A DNA stretch of 64,000 nucleotides. Origin: Devosia soli (GTDB lineage Bacteria > Pseudomonadota > Alphaproteobacteria > Rhizobiales > Devosiaceae). Made by a program: the position numbers and the translations under genes. The notes beneath the pieces were generated by a model. That model searched no databases and was not told where the DNA came from. It saw only the letters and a program-made list of their open reading frames with translations. Location of the stretch: positions 62,001 to 126,000 of the forward strand of contig NZ_LAJG01000022.1 of the NCBI RefSeq assembly GCF_000970455.1, written 5' to 3'. The number at the start of each line of letters is the position of its first letter. Positions within the stretch are counted from its first letter, which is position 1. Below are positions 27,204 to 35,714 of the stretch, piece after piece.

Positions 27204-28517
27204 TTGAGTTTGTCGGTTCCGGCCCATGGCCACTATGCCATCGTCAATGCCGGCGTGCCGGCTTCGGTCGTGGGCGAGCCTGCTTCGGGTGCGCTCAGAA
27301 AGGTCGATCTCTCGATCGCCGACGGCAAGATCGTCGCGATCGGGACGGCAGGGTCGGCGACCGTGCCACAAAAGATCGACATGCGCGGCGATATCGTCCT
27401 GCCTGCCTTGGTTGATCTTCATACCCATCTCGACAAGGGACACATCTGGCCGCGAAAGGAAAACCCGGACGGCACCTGGATGGGAGCGTTGCTGGCCGTG
27501 CTCGCCGATCGCGAAGCCAATTGGGCCGCGAGGGACGTCGAGCGGCGCATGGATTTTTCGCTGCGCTGTGCCTATGCGCATGGGACGGCAGCGATCCGCA
27601 CCCATCTCGACATGGCGCCGCCGCAGCACGAAATCACCTGGGACGTTTTTTCAGCCATGCGCGCGCGCTGGGCCGGGCGGATTGAACTCCAGGGCGCCGG
27701 CCTCATGGGTCCGGATACGATCCTTGATGCGGACAAGCTTCGGGCCGTCGCGAAAGCGACCAAGGCGGCGGGCGGCATCCTTGGCGGCTCCACTGCTGTG
27801 CATCCGGACAATCCGCTGATCATGCGGAAGTTAGTGGAGATTGCGGGCACGCTCGGGCTCGATATCGATCTCCACACCGACGAGAGTCCGGACCCGGCAG
27901 CTAATGCGCTCGAATGCCTCGCCGATGCAGTCATCGAAAGCGGCTTTACCGGTTCGGTGACAGCGGGGCATTGTTGTTCGCTCGCCGTTCAGGACGACGA
28001 AACGGCCAAACGCGTCATCGATAAGGTGGCGCGCGCGGGGATTGCCGTGGTCTCGCTGCCGATGTGCAACATGTATCTGCAAGATCGCGACAATAGTGAC
28101 GGCGTGCGGACACCGCGCTGGCGCGGCGTCACTCTCGTCAATGAACTCAAGGCGGCGGGCGTTAAAGTTGCCATCGCCTCGGACAATACGCGCGACCCCT
28201 TTTACGCCTATGGCGATCTCGACGGCTTTGAAGTGTTTCGCGAGGGGGCGCGGATTTTGCATTTCGATCATCCGCAAGCTGAAGCTTTTGGCTGGGCGCG
28301 GGTGGTCTCGGCCGATCCGGCTGCCATTGCCGGCTTTGGTTACAAGGGTGAACTGGCGGCAGGGGCGCCGGCCGACCTCGTTCTCTTCAAGGGGCGCAGC
28401 TGGACCGAACTGATGTCGCGGCCCCAGGTCGACCGCACCGTCATCCGTGCCGGACAGGCGATCGACACCACCCTTCCCGATTATCGTGAACTTGACGACT
28501 TGATGGGCCAATCATGA
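27204..28517 (+). CDS. Cytosine-deaminase-like amidohydrolase
   Basis: A 437-residue metal-dependent amidohydrolase of the CodA group, which deaminates cytosine or related N-heterocycles. The first metal motif is LPALVDLHTHLDKGH (His73, His75). DIDLHTDESPDP and SVTAGHCCSLA supply the next histidines and acid, and IASDNTRDPFYAYGD the final aspartate. The HxHxDKG motif is characteristic of cytosine deaminases. The start is a TTG with an excellent GGGGAGG site (27189-27195). It overlaps the FAD-oxidase gene by four bases. Substrate could be cytosine, 5-methylcytosine, isoguanine or another aminopyrimidine. Confidence 0.8.
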   Translation: MSLSVPAHGHYAIVNAGVPASVVGEPASGALRKVDLSIADGKIVAIGTAGSATVPQKIDMRGDIVLPALVDLHTHLDKGHIWPRKENPDGTWMGALLAVLADREANWAARDVERRMDFSLRCAYAHGTAAIRTHLDMAPPQHEITWDVFSAMRARWAGRIELQGAGLMGPDTILDADKLRAVAKATKAAGGILGGSTAVHPDNPLIMRKLVEIAGTLGLDIDLHTDESPDPAANALECLADAVIESGFTGSVTAGHCCSLAVQDDETAKRVIDKVARAGIAVVSLPMCNMYLQDRDNSDGVRTPRWRGVTLVNELKAAGVKVAIASDNTRDPFYAYGDLDGFEVFREGARILHFDHPQAEAFGWARVVSADPAAIAGFGYKGELAAGAPADLVLFKGRSWTELMSRPQVDRTVIRAGQAIDTTLPDYRELDDLMGQS

Positions 28518-29914
28518 GCATTGCCGCTTTCCGCGCCGAACTCGGCGACATTCCGCAAGAAGACAATCCGCGCATCGTGCAGCAGCGCAGCCGCGACCAT
28601 TATTGGTATTCGCCCGTGCTCAAGGCCAAGCTCGACCATGTGACGGCCGAGGTGGTGGTGTCGCCACGCAGCAATGAGGAAGTGAAGACCGTGCTGCGCG
28701 CTGCGTTCAAGCATGGCGTGGCGATTACGCCGCGTGGGGCGGGCACGGGCAATTATGGGCAGGCCATGCCGCTTTCGGGCGGGGCGATGCTCAACTTGAT
28801 GAACATGGATAAGGTGCTCGACATCAAGAAGGATCGCGTGCGGGCGCAAGCTGGCGCGGTGCTCGAAAAGCTCGATCACGAGACCAAGGCGGCAGTGGGC
28901 GGCGAGCTGCGGTTTCATCCTTCGACCTATCGCATGGCCTCCCTCGGTGGCTTCATCGCTGGCGGCTCGGGCGGGGTCGGGTCGATCCGCTGGGGTGGGT
29001 TGCGGGCCCTGGGTTCTATTCTTGGTTTGAAGATCATCACCTGCGAGGCGGAGCCGCGGGAGCTCGATCTTGTCGGCGAAGATATTTTGAAGGTCGCGCA
29101 CGCCTATGGCACCAATGGCATCATCGTCGAAGCGGAGATGCCGCTGACCGAGGCGCATGACTGGATCGACGTCATGGTCGGCTTCGACGATTTCATGGAG
29201 GCGGCAGCGTTTTCCGAAAAGCTCGCGCGGCAAGACGGGATACTCCTCAAGGAACTCTCGCCCTGTGCCGCGCCAATTCCGGAAGCGTTCTTCAACCGCC
29301 ACAAGCCCTATATCAAGGAAGGGCAATCGGTTGTCCTGATCATGGTCGCCCCGGTTTCGGTCGAAGCGCTGGCGCTCTTTGTCGCGCATCACAAGGGCGA
29401 AATGCTTTATCGCGCCGACAAGGCAAGCGATGAAGAATTGAAGCGCCTGCCGCCGATCTATGAGCTCGCCTGGAACCATACGACCTTGCGCGCGCTCAAG
29501 GTCGATCCGTCGATCACATATCTCCAGACACGCTATCCGACGCTGGAACATGTCAAAAAAATCGTCGACATTCTGGGCGACGAATTGCCCATGCATATCG
29601 AGATGACGCGGCAGGATGGACTGATCACCTATGCCGGCCTGCCGATGGTGCGCTACACGAGCGAGGAACGGCTCGAAGAGATCATTCGCATCCACGAGGA
29701 AAACGGCTGCGACGTCTTCAATCCGCACCGGTTTACGCTCGAAGAGGGCGGGATGAAGCGGACGGACCAGAAGCAGTTGGAGTTCAAGAAGGAAGCGGAC
29801 CCCAAGGGCATTCTCAACCCCGGCAAGATGATCGCCTGGGAAAACCCGGATTTCGATTTTTCCTCCGGCAAGGCTTGGCTCTTCGATGGTCTTAATCCGG
29901 TGCATGCCGCCTGA
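28514..29914 (+). CDS. FAD-binding oxidase, GlcD/D-lactate dehydrogenase-like (PCMH fold)
   Basis: A 466-residue flavoenzyme. The FAD-binding PCMH domain occupies about residues 40-220, with VSPRSNEEVKTVLRAAFKHG, the pyrophosphate-binding PRGAGTGNYGQ and a SLGGFIAGGSGGVGSIRWG loop. The C-terminal substrate-cap domain ends with ADPKGILNPGKM, the mark of the glycolate/D-lactate oxidase group. It is coupled to the deaminase gene before it (ATGA) and to the quinone-reductase-like gene after it (TGATG). It probably oxidises a hydroxy acid or heterocycle intermediate; the substrate is unknown. Confidence 0.8.
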   Translation: MSIAAFRAELGDIPQEDNPRIVQQRSRDHYWYSPVLKAKLDHVTAEVVVSPRSNEEVKTVLRAAFKHGVAITPRGAGTGNYGQAMPLSGGAMLNLMNMDKVLDIKKDRVRAQAGAVLEKLDHETKAAVGGELRFHPSTYRMASLGGFIAGGSGGVGSIRWGGLRALGSILGLKIITCEAEPRELDLVGEDILKVAHAYGTNGIIVEAEMPLTEAHDWIDVMVGFDDFMEAAAFSEKLARQDGILLKELSPCAAPIPEAFFNRHKPYIKEGQSVVLIMVAPVSVEALALFVAHHKGEMLYRADKASDEELKRLPPIYELAWNHTTLRALKVDPSITYLQTRYPTLEHVKKIVDILGDELPMHIEMTRQDGLITYAGLPMVRYTSEERLEEIIRIHEENGCDVFNPHRFTLEEGGMKRTDQKQLEFKKEADPKGILNPGKMIAWENPDFDFSSGKAWLFDGLNPVHAA

Positions 29915-30504
29915 TGCGCGTTCACGTCATCCATGCTCATCCGGTCGAGACAAGCTTCAATCGAACGCTTTTTCGCACGGCGATCGAGGGATTGCAGAGC
30001 GCCGAGCATGAGGTCGATGCGCTCGATCTTTATGCGGATGGTTTTACCCCCGTCCTCACGCGCGAAGAGCGCCTTGCCTATCATGACGTGCCGGGCAACC
30101 TTACTCCTTCGATAAAACCCTATGTCGATCGGCTACAGGCCGCCGAAGCCCTCGTCATCGTCCATCCGGTCTGGAACTATGGCTATCCTGCCATCCTAAA
30201 AGGCTATTTTGATCGCATCTTCGTGCCCGGCGTGTCCTTCACCATGGAAGGCGGTGGGGACCGCGGCAAGCTCGTGCCATGCCTCACCAACATCAAGAAG
30301 GTCGCCTTTGTCACCACCTATGGCGGCAATCGCTGGCGCACATGGGTCATGGGCGATCCGCCGCGGCGCATCGCCATGCGCTGGGGCTGGGCGACGTTCC
30401 GCACCCGGCCCGATTATCTCGCGCTTTACGACATGAACAATGTGACCCCGGCCGGCCTCAAAGGCTTTCTCGGGCAAGTGCGAAACCGCATGGCGGCCTT
30501 CTAG
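29914..30504 (+). CDS. Flavodoxin-fold NAD(P)H oxidoreductase (NQO1/KefF family)
   Basis: A 196-residue FMN/FAD protein. The N-terminal phosphate-binding region is VHVIHAHPVETSFNRTLF, and the isoalloxazine-contact region is VIVHPVWNYGYPAILKGYFDRIFVPGVSF, as in MdaB/YwrO/KefF proteins. FVTTYGG follows. It reduces quinones or nitro compounds with NAD(P)H, and may pass electrons to or from the adjacent FAD oxidase. It is the last gene of the rightward nitrogen-compound operon; its stop overlaps the convergent SDR gene by four bases. Confidence 0.8.
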   Translation: MRVHVIHAHPVETSFNRTLFRTAIEGLQSAEHEVDALDLYADGFTPVLTREERLAYHDVPGNLTPSIKPYVDRLQAAEALVIVHPVWNYGYPAILKGYFDRIFVPGVSFTMEGGGDRGKLVPCLTNIKKVAFVTTYGGNRWRTWVMGDPPRRIAMRWGWATFRTRPDYLALYDMNNVTPAGLKGFLGQVRNRMAAF

Positions 30505-31286
30505 ACGGTCTTGAGCCAGCCGCCATCGACGAAATAGGTCGAGCCGGTCGAGTAGCTCGCCTTGTTCGAGCAGAGAAAGACGAAGAAGTTCGCCAGTTCC
30601 TCAGGCGTTGCGAAGCGCTTCATGCCGCCCGCCTCGTCGGCGACCGATTGGAGATGAGCTTCATACCCGCTTTCCCCGGCAATCTGCTTGGCCGTCTTGA
30701 CCCAATCGGGCGTGAGGACGAGGCCGGGATTGATTGTGTTGACCCGGATATTATCCTTGACCACCTCATTGGCGAGCGTTTTTGAAAACATCATCAAGGC
30801 TGCCTTGGTGGTGTTGTAGATCGGCTCATACCAAAGCGGCTGCACGGCGCAGATCGAAGCATTGTTGAGGACGACCCCGCCGCCGCGCTGGCGCATGGTC
30901 GGCACAAAGCCGCGGGCAAGGCGCACCGCGGCCATCACGTGCAGGTCCCAATAAAACTGCCACTTGGCGTCTTCGGCCTCCTCGATGGTCTCGTTCGATC
31001 CGGTGCCGGCATTGTTGATCAGGATATCGACGCCGCCGAATTTCTCGCTGGCCCCCGCTATGACAGCATCGCATCCGGCACTCGTTGCGATATCGGCGGG
31101 AATGGCAATCGCCTCGACGCCGTGCAGTCCGGCAATGCGCGTCGCTTCCTCATGTGCGCGATCCGCCTTTCGGCCGACAAGCACGACATGTGCGCCTTCG
31201 GCCGCCAAGCCCTCGGCCACCGCCAGGCCGATGCCGACCGTGCCGCCGGTGATGACGGCGACTTTGCCCTTTAGTCCCAGATCCAT
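30501..31286 (-). CDS. Short-chain dehydrogenase/reductase at the end of the frc operon
   Basis: A 261-residue NAD(P) oxidoreductase. Cofactor motif TGGTVGIG is near residues 14-21; INNAGTG, the catalytic Ser in NNASICA and Tyr/Lys in YNTTK are present. The C-terminal YSTGSTYFVDGGW is of the classical family. It begins directly after the ATPase stop, without any gap, as the last gene of the sugar transporter operon. In Sinorhizobium the corresponding position in frcBCAK is a kinase, so here the imported sugar may be oxidised or reduced first. Substrate unknown. Confidence 0.8.
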   Translation of the reverse strand: MDLGLKGKVAVITGGTVGIGLAVAEGLAAEGAHVVLVGRKADRAHEEATRIAGLHGVEAIAIPADIATSAGCDAVIAGASEKFGGVDILINNAGTGSNETIEEAEDAKWQFYWDLHVMAAVRLARGFVPTMRQRGGGVVLNNASICAVQPLWYEPIYNTTKAALMMFSKTLANEVVKDNIRVNTINPGLVLTPDWVKTAKQIAGESGYEAHLQSVADEAGGMKRFATPEELANFFVFLCSNKASYSTGSTYFVDGGWLKTV

Positions 31287-32063
31287 CTAGGCCTCCACGC
31301 CCGCCGGAGGTTTCATGGCGCCGGTCATGATGGCCACTGCATCGGACATCGAGAAATCCCTGGGGTTGATTACGGCGATGCGCTTGCCGAGGCGGTGGAT
31401 ATGGATGCGGTCGGCGACCTCGAAGACATGGGGCATGTTGTGCGAAATAAGGACGATCGGCAGCCCGCGCCGCTTGACGTCGAGCATGAGTTCGAGCACC
31501 CGGCGGCTTTCCTTGACCCCAAGGGCCGCCGTCGGCTCGTCCATGATGACGACGCGGCTGCCAAAGGCCGCTGCCCGCGCCACGGCTACCCCCTGGCGCT
31601 GGCCACCGGAGAGGGTTTCCACGGCCTGGTTGATGTTCTGGATGGTCATCAGCCCCAGTTCCGAGAGCTTTTCCCGGGCGATCTTTTGCATCTTCGTGCG
31701 GTCGAGCCCCCGAAACACCGATCCCATGATGCCTGGTTTTCTCAGTTCCCGGCCCAGGAACATGTTGTCCGCAATCGAGAGGGCCGGAGAGAGCGCCAGG
31801 TCCTGATAGACGGTCTCGATCCCGGCAAGCCGGGCTTCGAGCGGCGAGCGGAAGGACACCGTCTTGCCCCCGAGCCGGATTTCGCCGCCATCGGGCACGA
31901 CGGCGCCGCAGAGCGCCTTGATCAGGGTCGATTTGCCAGCGCCATTGTCGCCGATGACCCCCAGGATCTCGTTTTCCCGAAGATCGAAATCGGCATTGTC
32001 GAGCGCCACGACGCGGCCATAGCGCTTGGTGAGGCCACGGGCCTCGAGTACGGGTTCGCTCAT
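31287..32063 (-). CDS. frcA: Sugar ABC transporter ATP-binding protein (FrcA-like, single domain)
   Basis: A 258-residue ATPase with one nucleotide-binding domain, unlike the double RbsA type at 14024. Walker A GDNGAGKST is at 38-46, signature LSGGQRQGVAVARA, Walker B VVIMDEPTAALG. The single-domain form of this family is typical of FrcA of Sinorhizobium. The ATG at 32063 overlaps the permease stop (ATGA). It energises the FrcB/FrcC importer. Confidence 0.8.
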   Translation of the reverse strand: MSEPVLEARGLTKRYGRVVALDNADFDLRENEILGVIGDNGAGKSTLIKALCGAVVPDGGEIRLGGKTVSFRSPLEARLAGIETVYQDLALSPALSIADNMFLGRELRKPGIMGSVFRGLDRTKMQKIAREKLSELGLMTIQNINQAVETLSGGQRQGVAVARAAAFGSRVVIMDEPTAALGVKESRRVLELMLDVKRRGLPIVLISHNMPHVFEVADRIHIHRLGKRIAVINPRDFSMSDAVAIMTGAMKPPAGVEA

Positions 32064-33136
32064 GCCGAAACCCTCCGGATCCATTGATCGATAGCAACGG
32101 CGATGATGATCAGCGCGCCAACGGTCAACTGCCGCCAGAGCGGATCGACGCCGGTCAGCGACAGGCCCGAATCAAAGACCCCGACAATCAGCGCACCGAA
32201 GAGCGTGCCGACGATCGAGCCGCGCCCGCCAAAAAGCGACGTTCCGCCGATAACCACAGCGGTGATCGCGTCAAGGTTTGCCGTCTGGTTGCCGAGAGGC
32301 GAAACGGCACCGACGCGACCGATGAGCACCCAGCCGGCAATGCCGCAAAGGAGCCCGGCAATCGCATAGACGCCGACGAGCGTGTGGTTGACCTGGATGC
32401 CCGAAAGCCGGGCCGCATTGGAATCGTCGCCGATGGCGTAGACGTGGCGCCCGAAGGCAGTGCGGCTTAGCATATACCAGACGAGCGCCGCGACGGCGAT
32501 CATCAGGATCGAGCCATACATCAGGAAGGCACCGCCCCCGACGGGTATGCGCGCCCCCATGGACTTGAGAAAGGGCGCAAACTGGTCGAGCGCCTGTGAG
32601 CGGATCGTCGCGGCGTTGGAAACAAGCGTGATCAGGGCGCCATAGATGCTCCAGGTGCCGAGCGTCACGATGAAGGGCGGCAGCTTGAGCGCCGTCACGA
32701 GGATGCCATTGGCAAGGCCACAGAGAAGGCCGGTCAGGAGACCGATGGGAAAGGCCAGGACGACGGGCACCTGATAGTCGACCGCGAGCTTGCCCATGAT
32801 GATCGAAGACAGAACCATGATGGCACCGACGGAAAGATCGATGCCAGCGGTGATGATCACGAGCGTCTGCGCCGTGCCCAGAAGGGCGATCAGCGTCACC
32901 TGCGCCAGGATCAGCGAAAGATTGAGCGCGCCGAAGAACTTGCCGCCGGTGACGAAGGCGAAGATGACCACGGCGACGATCAGGATGATCGCCGGGATGG
33001 CGGTGGGATTCTGGTGAAAGAACTGCTGGATGCGGCGCAGGGGGCTTGGGGCGTCCTCATCGAAACTGGCAACGCCGTGACTGGCATTGCCGAGGCCGCG
33101 CTCCGCCGTGGCCGAACCGGTGGCGTCATCGCTCAT
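32060..33136 (-). CDS. frcC: Sugar ABC transporter permease (FrcC-like)
   Basis: A 358-residue inner-membrane permease with eight to ten hydrophobic segments after a cytoplasmic N-terminus of about 45 residues. ITAGIDLSVGAIMVLSSII is the family motif and YAIGDDSNAARLSGIQV the ATPase-contact loop; VIGGTSLFGGRGSIVGT lies near the end. The ATG at 33136 is preferred over an extension to 33259 that runs into the hairpin and frcB. It follows frcB after a 73-base gap with a strong hairpin. Confidence 0.8.
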   Translation of the reverse strand: MSDDATGSATAERGLGNASHGVASFDEDAPSPLRRIQQFFHQNPTAIPAIILIVAVVIFAFVTGGKFFGALNLSLILAQVTLIALLGTAQTLVIITAGIDLSVGAIMVLSSIIMGKLAVDYQVPVVLAFPIGLLTGLLCGLANGILVTALKLPPFIVTLGTWSIYGALITLVSNAATIRSQALDQFAPFLKSMGARIPVGGGAFLMYGSILMIAVAALVWYMLSRTAFGRHVYAIGDDSNAARLSGIQVNHTLVGVYAIAGLLCGIAGWVLIGRVGAVSPLGNQTANLDAITAVVIGGTSLFGGRGSIVGTLFGALIVGVFDSGLSLTGVDPLWRQLTVGALIIIAVAIDQWIRRVSA

Positions 33137-33171
33137 GCCGAGGCTCTCCGCTGGATTGGGTCTGAACAGAA

Positions 33172-33198
33172 CCCTCCCCGACAAAGGGCCGGGGAGGG
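33172..33198 (-). terminator. 9-bp perfect hairpin between frcB and frcC
   Basis: CCCTCCCCG (33172-33180) and CGGGGAGGG (33190-33198) form a perfect stem with a 9-base loop, beginning 11 bases after the frcB stop. On the transcript it is followed by TTCTGTT. It may partly terminate or protect the 3' end of frcB mRNA, giving more binding protein than permease. Confidence 0.6.
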
Positions 33199-33209
33199 GA
33201 GAATGGGAC

Positions 33210-34229
33210 TTAGCCCCAGCAGAGCTTGGCGCCTTCGGCGGTGTCGATCGATTCCACACCCGCCACCGGCTTGTCGGTCACGAGGCGCGCGCCCGTGTCA
33301 TAGAAACCGAGCTTGGGATCGACTTCAGGCTTGGTGCCATCCTTGGCGAACTTGGCGATCGCCTCCATAGCAAGCGAGGCCATGTCGAGCGGATACTGTT
33401 GCGCCGTGGCGCCGATGATTCCGTCCTTGACGTTTTGAACGCCCGGGCAACCGCCATCGACAGCAACGATCAGCACATTCTCCACCCCGGCTGCCTGCAG
33501 CGCCTGATAGCCGCCCGCTGCGGCCGGTTCGTTGATGGCATAAACGACATTGATGTCCGGGCAGCGCTGCAGCAGCGTTTCCATGGCGGTGACGCCGCCT
33601 TCTTCGGAGCCGGCGGTCACTTCATGGCCGCAGATGCGGGCATCGTCTTCATCGCCATATTTGTTCGGGTCCTTCACATCGATCCCGAAGCCTTCCATGA
33701 ACCCTTGGTCGCGCAGGTAGTCGACCGTGGGCTGGTTGGTGGCAAGGTCGAGGAAGGCGATCTTGGCATCGGCAGCCTTGTCGCCCAGCGTGCCGGCAGC
33801 CCATTGGCCGATGAGCCGGCCGGCCTGGCGATTGTCGGTTGCAAAGGTCGCGTCCGCCGCGTCCATGGGATCGAGAGGGGTATCGAGCACGATGACGAGG
33901 AGCCCGGCATCGCGCGCCTGCTGGATGGTCGGCACGATAGCCGAGGAATCCGAGGGCACGATGGCAAAGCCTTTGGCGCCGGCGGCGATCAGGCTCTCGA
34001 TGGCCGCGATCTGGCTTTCGTTGTCGCCATCGAAATCGCCCGCGAACGTGCGCAGCTCGAGGCCGAGTTCCTTGGCTTTGGCTTCAGCGCCTTCGCGCAT
34101 CTTGACGAAGAAGGGATTGCCTTCCGTCTTGGTGATCAGTCCCACGATATCCTGTGCATAGGCAGCAGTTCCGCCTACGAGAGTGCACAGCAAGGCGGCC
34201 GCTGCAGCGGCTTTGAATAACCTGTTCAT
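33210..34229 (-). CDS. frcB: Fructose-type ABC transporter substrate-binding protein
   Basis: A 339-residue periplasmic binding protein with a signal peptide (residues 1-25, ending AAYA). The mature sequence closely follows Sinorhizobium FrcB as I remember it: [54 protein letters not shown] and the C-terminal [20 protein letters not shown]. FrcB binds fructose, and also mannose and ribose. The ATG at 34229 has a GGAGGAG ribosome binding site. It heads the frcBCA-SDR operon, divergent from the ROK regulator. Other sugars cannot be excluded, since the family has many paralogues. Confidence 0.82.
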   Translation of the reverse strand: MNRLFKAAAAAALLCTLVGGTAAYAQDIVGLITKTEGNPFFVKMREGAEAKAKELGLELRTFAGDFDGDNESQIAAIESLIAAGAKGFAIVPSDSSAIVPTIQQARDAGLLVIVLDTPLDPMDAADATFATDNRQAGRLIGQWAAGTLGDKAADAKIAFLDLATNQPTVDYLRDQGFMEGFGIDVKDPNKYGDEDDARICGHEVTAGSEEGGVTAMETLLQRCPDINVVYAINEPAAAGGYQALQAAGVENVLIVAVDGGCPGVQNVKDGIIGATAQQYPLDMASLAMEAIAKFAKDGTKPEVDPKLGFYDTGARLVTDKPVAGVESIDTAEGAKLCWG

Positions 34230-34333
34230 GTGTTCTCCTCCTGGGCGCGCCGGTTTGTCCGGTCGGGCCAGCTCAGCAGGTCTCGGTCTCCTCCCGCCCT
34301 GCTTGAAGGCGATGATCATCACGCTCAAAAGCG

Positions 34334-34374
34334 CCTGTCAATAAATTAATCCGATGGATTTATTAATTGACAGG
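34334..34374. promoter_or_regulatory. 41-bp palindrome with divergent TTGACA boxes, probable ROK operator
   Basis: CCTGTCAATAAATTAATCC (34334-34352) and GGATTTATTAATTGACAGG (34356-34374) are inverted repeats matching at 17 of 19 positions around a 3-base spacer. Each arm carries TTGACA on its own outward strand (34367-34372 on +, 34336-34341 on -). A dimer bound here would cover the -35 region of both the frc operon and the ROK gene. The AT-rich halves resemble ROK-family operators. Confidence 0.7.
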
Positions 34375-34467
34375 GCGGCAAATGCTGACGTTTGATAGCG
34401 GCAGAGCCGCTGGCATTTTGACACAACCTGCGATAGGCGGGGGTAGCAGCAGGCGGAGGTAGATTAA

Positions 34468-35709
34468 GTGGCTGGCGCCGTCAGGACGATCAGGGGGCGG
34501 TCGGACGACCTCAGCCGCGGCACGAACCAGAGCGGCGTGCGGCTTTACAACGAGCGCCTGGTGCTATCGCTGGTACGCCGCCACGGCAGCCTGCCAAAGG
34601 CCGATATCGCCCGCATGACCGGGCTCTCGCCCCAAACAATTTCCATCATCGCCAATCAGCTCGAAGACGATGGGCTCTTGCGGCGCGAGGCGGTAGTGCG
34701 TGGCAAGGTCGGCCAGCCTTCGGTCCCCTATTCGCTCAATCCAGAAGGCGCCTATTCGATCGGCCTCAAGATCGGGCGCCGGAGCGTCGATCTATCGCTG
34801 ATCAACTTCACTGGAGAGGTGCAGCGTTTTCTTCACCAGACCTATGCCTATCCCACGCCCGCCATCATCCGGGCGTTCACCGAGAAGGGCCTCGCCGATC
34901 TCCAGGCGAACCTGCCCGCGGAAGTGCTGGCGCGCGTGACCGGGCTCGGCATCGCCTCCCCCTATGAGATGTGGACCTGGCCCGAGGAAATAGGGGCGCC
35001 GCGCGAAGACATCGATGTCTGGCGCAAGACCGACATTCGCGCCGACTTGGCCAAAACCTGTCCCTGGCCGGTCTATTTCTACAACGACATCACCGCAGCC
35101 TGCGCGGCCGAGTTGATGTTCGGCCGCGGCGCCGAATATGTCGATTATCTCTATATCTTCATCGGCTCGTTCATTGGCGGCGGGCTCGTCTTCAATGGGC
35201 ATCTGTTTCCGGGCCGCACCAACAATGCCGGCGCCCTGGGGTCGATGCCGGCAGGATCGGGACAGGGCGGGCACGCGGCGCAATTGATGAATGTCGCCTC
35301 GATCTATGTGCTCGAGCGTGAACTCATCCGGCAGGGTCGCCGTGCCGAGATTCTCTGGCAATCCCCCGACGATTGGGGCGACGATCTTGGTCCGGCGCTC
35401 GATCGGTGGATCGGGCAGGTGGCCCATCATCTTGCCAATGCCATCCTCTCGGCCGTTGCGGTAATCGATGTCGAGACCGTCGTCATCGATGGCGCCGTGC
35501 CTTCTGCCGTGCGCGCGCGGATCATCGGGGCGACGCGCGATGCACTCGGGGAGAGCAATCGACAGGGGCTATCGGCCTTTACGATCGTCGAAGGCACGTT
35601 GGGCACCAGCGCCCGTGCCCTCGGCGGCGCGGCCATTCCGCTCCTTGCCAATTTTACCCAGGATCGCGAAGTTCTCTTCAAGGACAATCCGTTCAGCGCA
35701 CGCTCCTGA
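34468..35709 (+). CDS. ROK-family transcriptional regulator (FrcR-like)
   Basis: A 413-residue regulator. The N-terminal winged helix-turn-helix covers residues 25-90 (ARMTGLSPQTISIIANQLEDDG). A ROK domain follows (IGLKIGRRSVDLSLI, FIGSFIGGGLVFNG). The usual CxCGxxGCxE zinc motif is absent: the segment after NNAGALGSMPAG contains no cysteine. The GTG start has a GCGGAGGT ribosome binding site (34453-34460). Divergent from frcB across the 41-bp palindrome, it probably represses the operon and itself, with a sugar as inducer. Confidence 0.82.
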   Translation: MAGAVRTIRGRSDDLSRGTNQSGVRLYNERLVLSLVRRHGSLPKADIARMTGLSPQTISIIANQLEDDGLLRREAVVRGKVGQPSVPYSLNPEGAYSIGLKIGRRSVDLSLINFTGEVQRFLHQTYAYPTPAIIRAFTEKGLADLQANLPAEVLARVTGLGIASPYEMWTWPEEIGAPREDIDVWRKTDIRADLAKTCPWPVYFYNDITAACAAELMFGRGAEYVDYLYIFIGSFIGGGLVFNGHLFPGRTNNAGALGSMPAGSGQGGHAAQLMNVASIYVLERELIRQGRRAEILWQSPDDWGDDLGPALDRWIGQVAHHLANAILSAVAVIDVETVVIDGAVPSAVRARIIGATRDALGESNRQGLSAFTIVEGTLGTSARALGGAAIPLLANFTQDREVLFKDNPFSARS

Positions 35710-35714
35710 TCGGC

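Noticed and set aside
27016-27207. 63-codon frame between the permease and the cytosine-deaminase-like gene
   Set aside because: It starts at TTG without a ribosome binding site and has low-complexity proline-rich sequence. The 184 bases look like a non-coding spacer, perhaps a decayed repeat.
33087-34220. 377-codon + strand frame opposite frcB
   Set aside because: frcB matches a known family over its whole length with signal peptide and ribosome binding site; the opposite frame does not.
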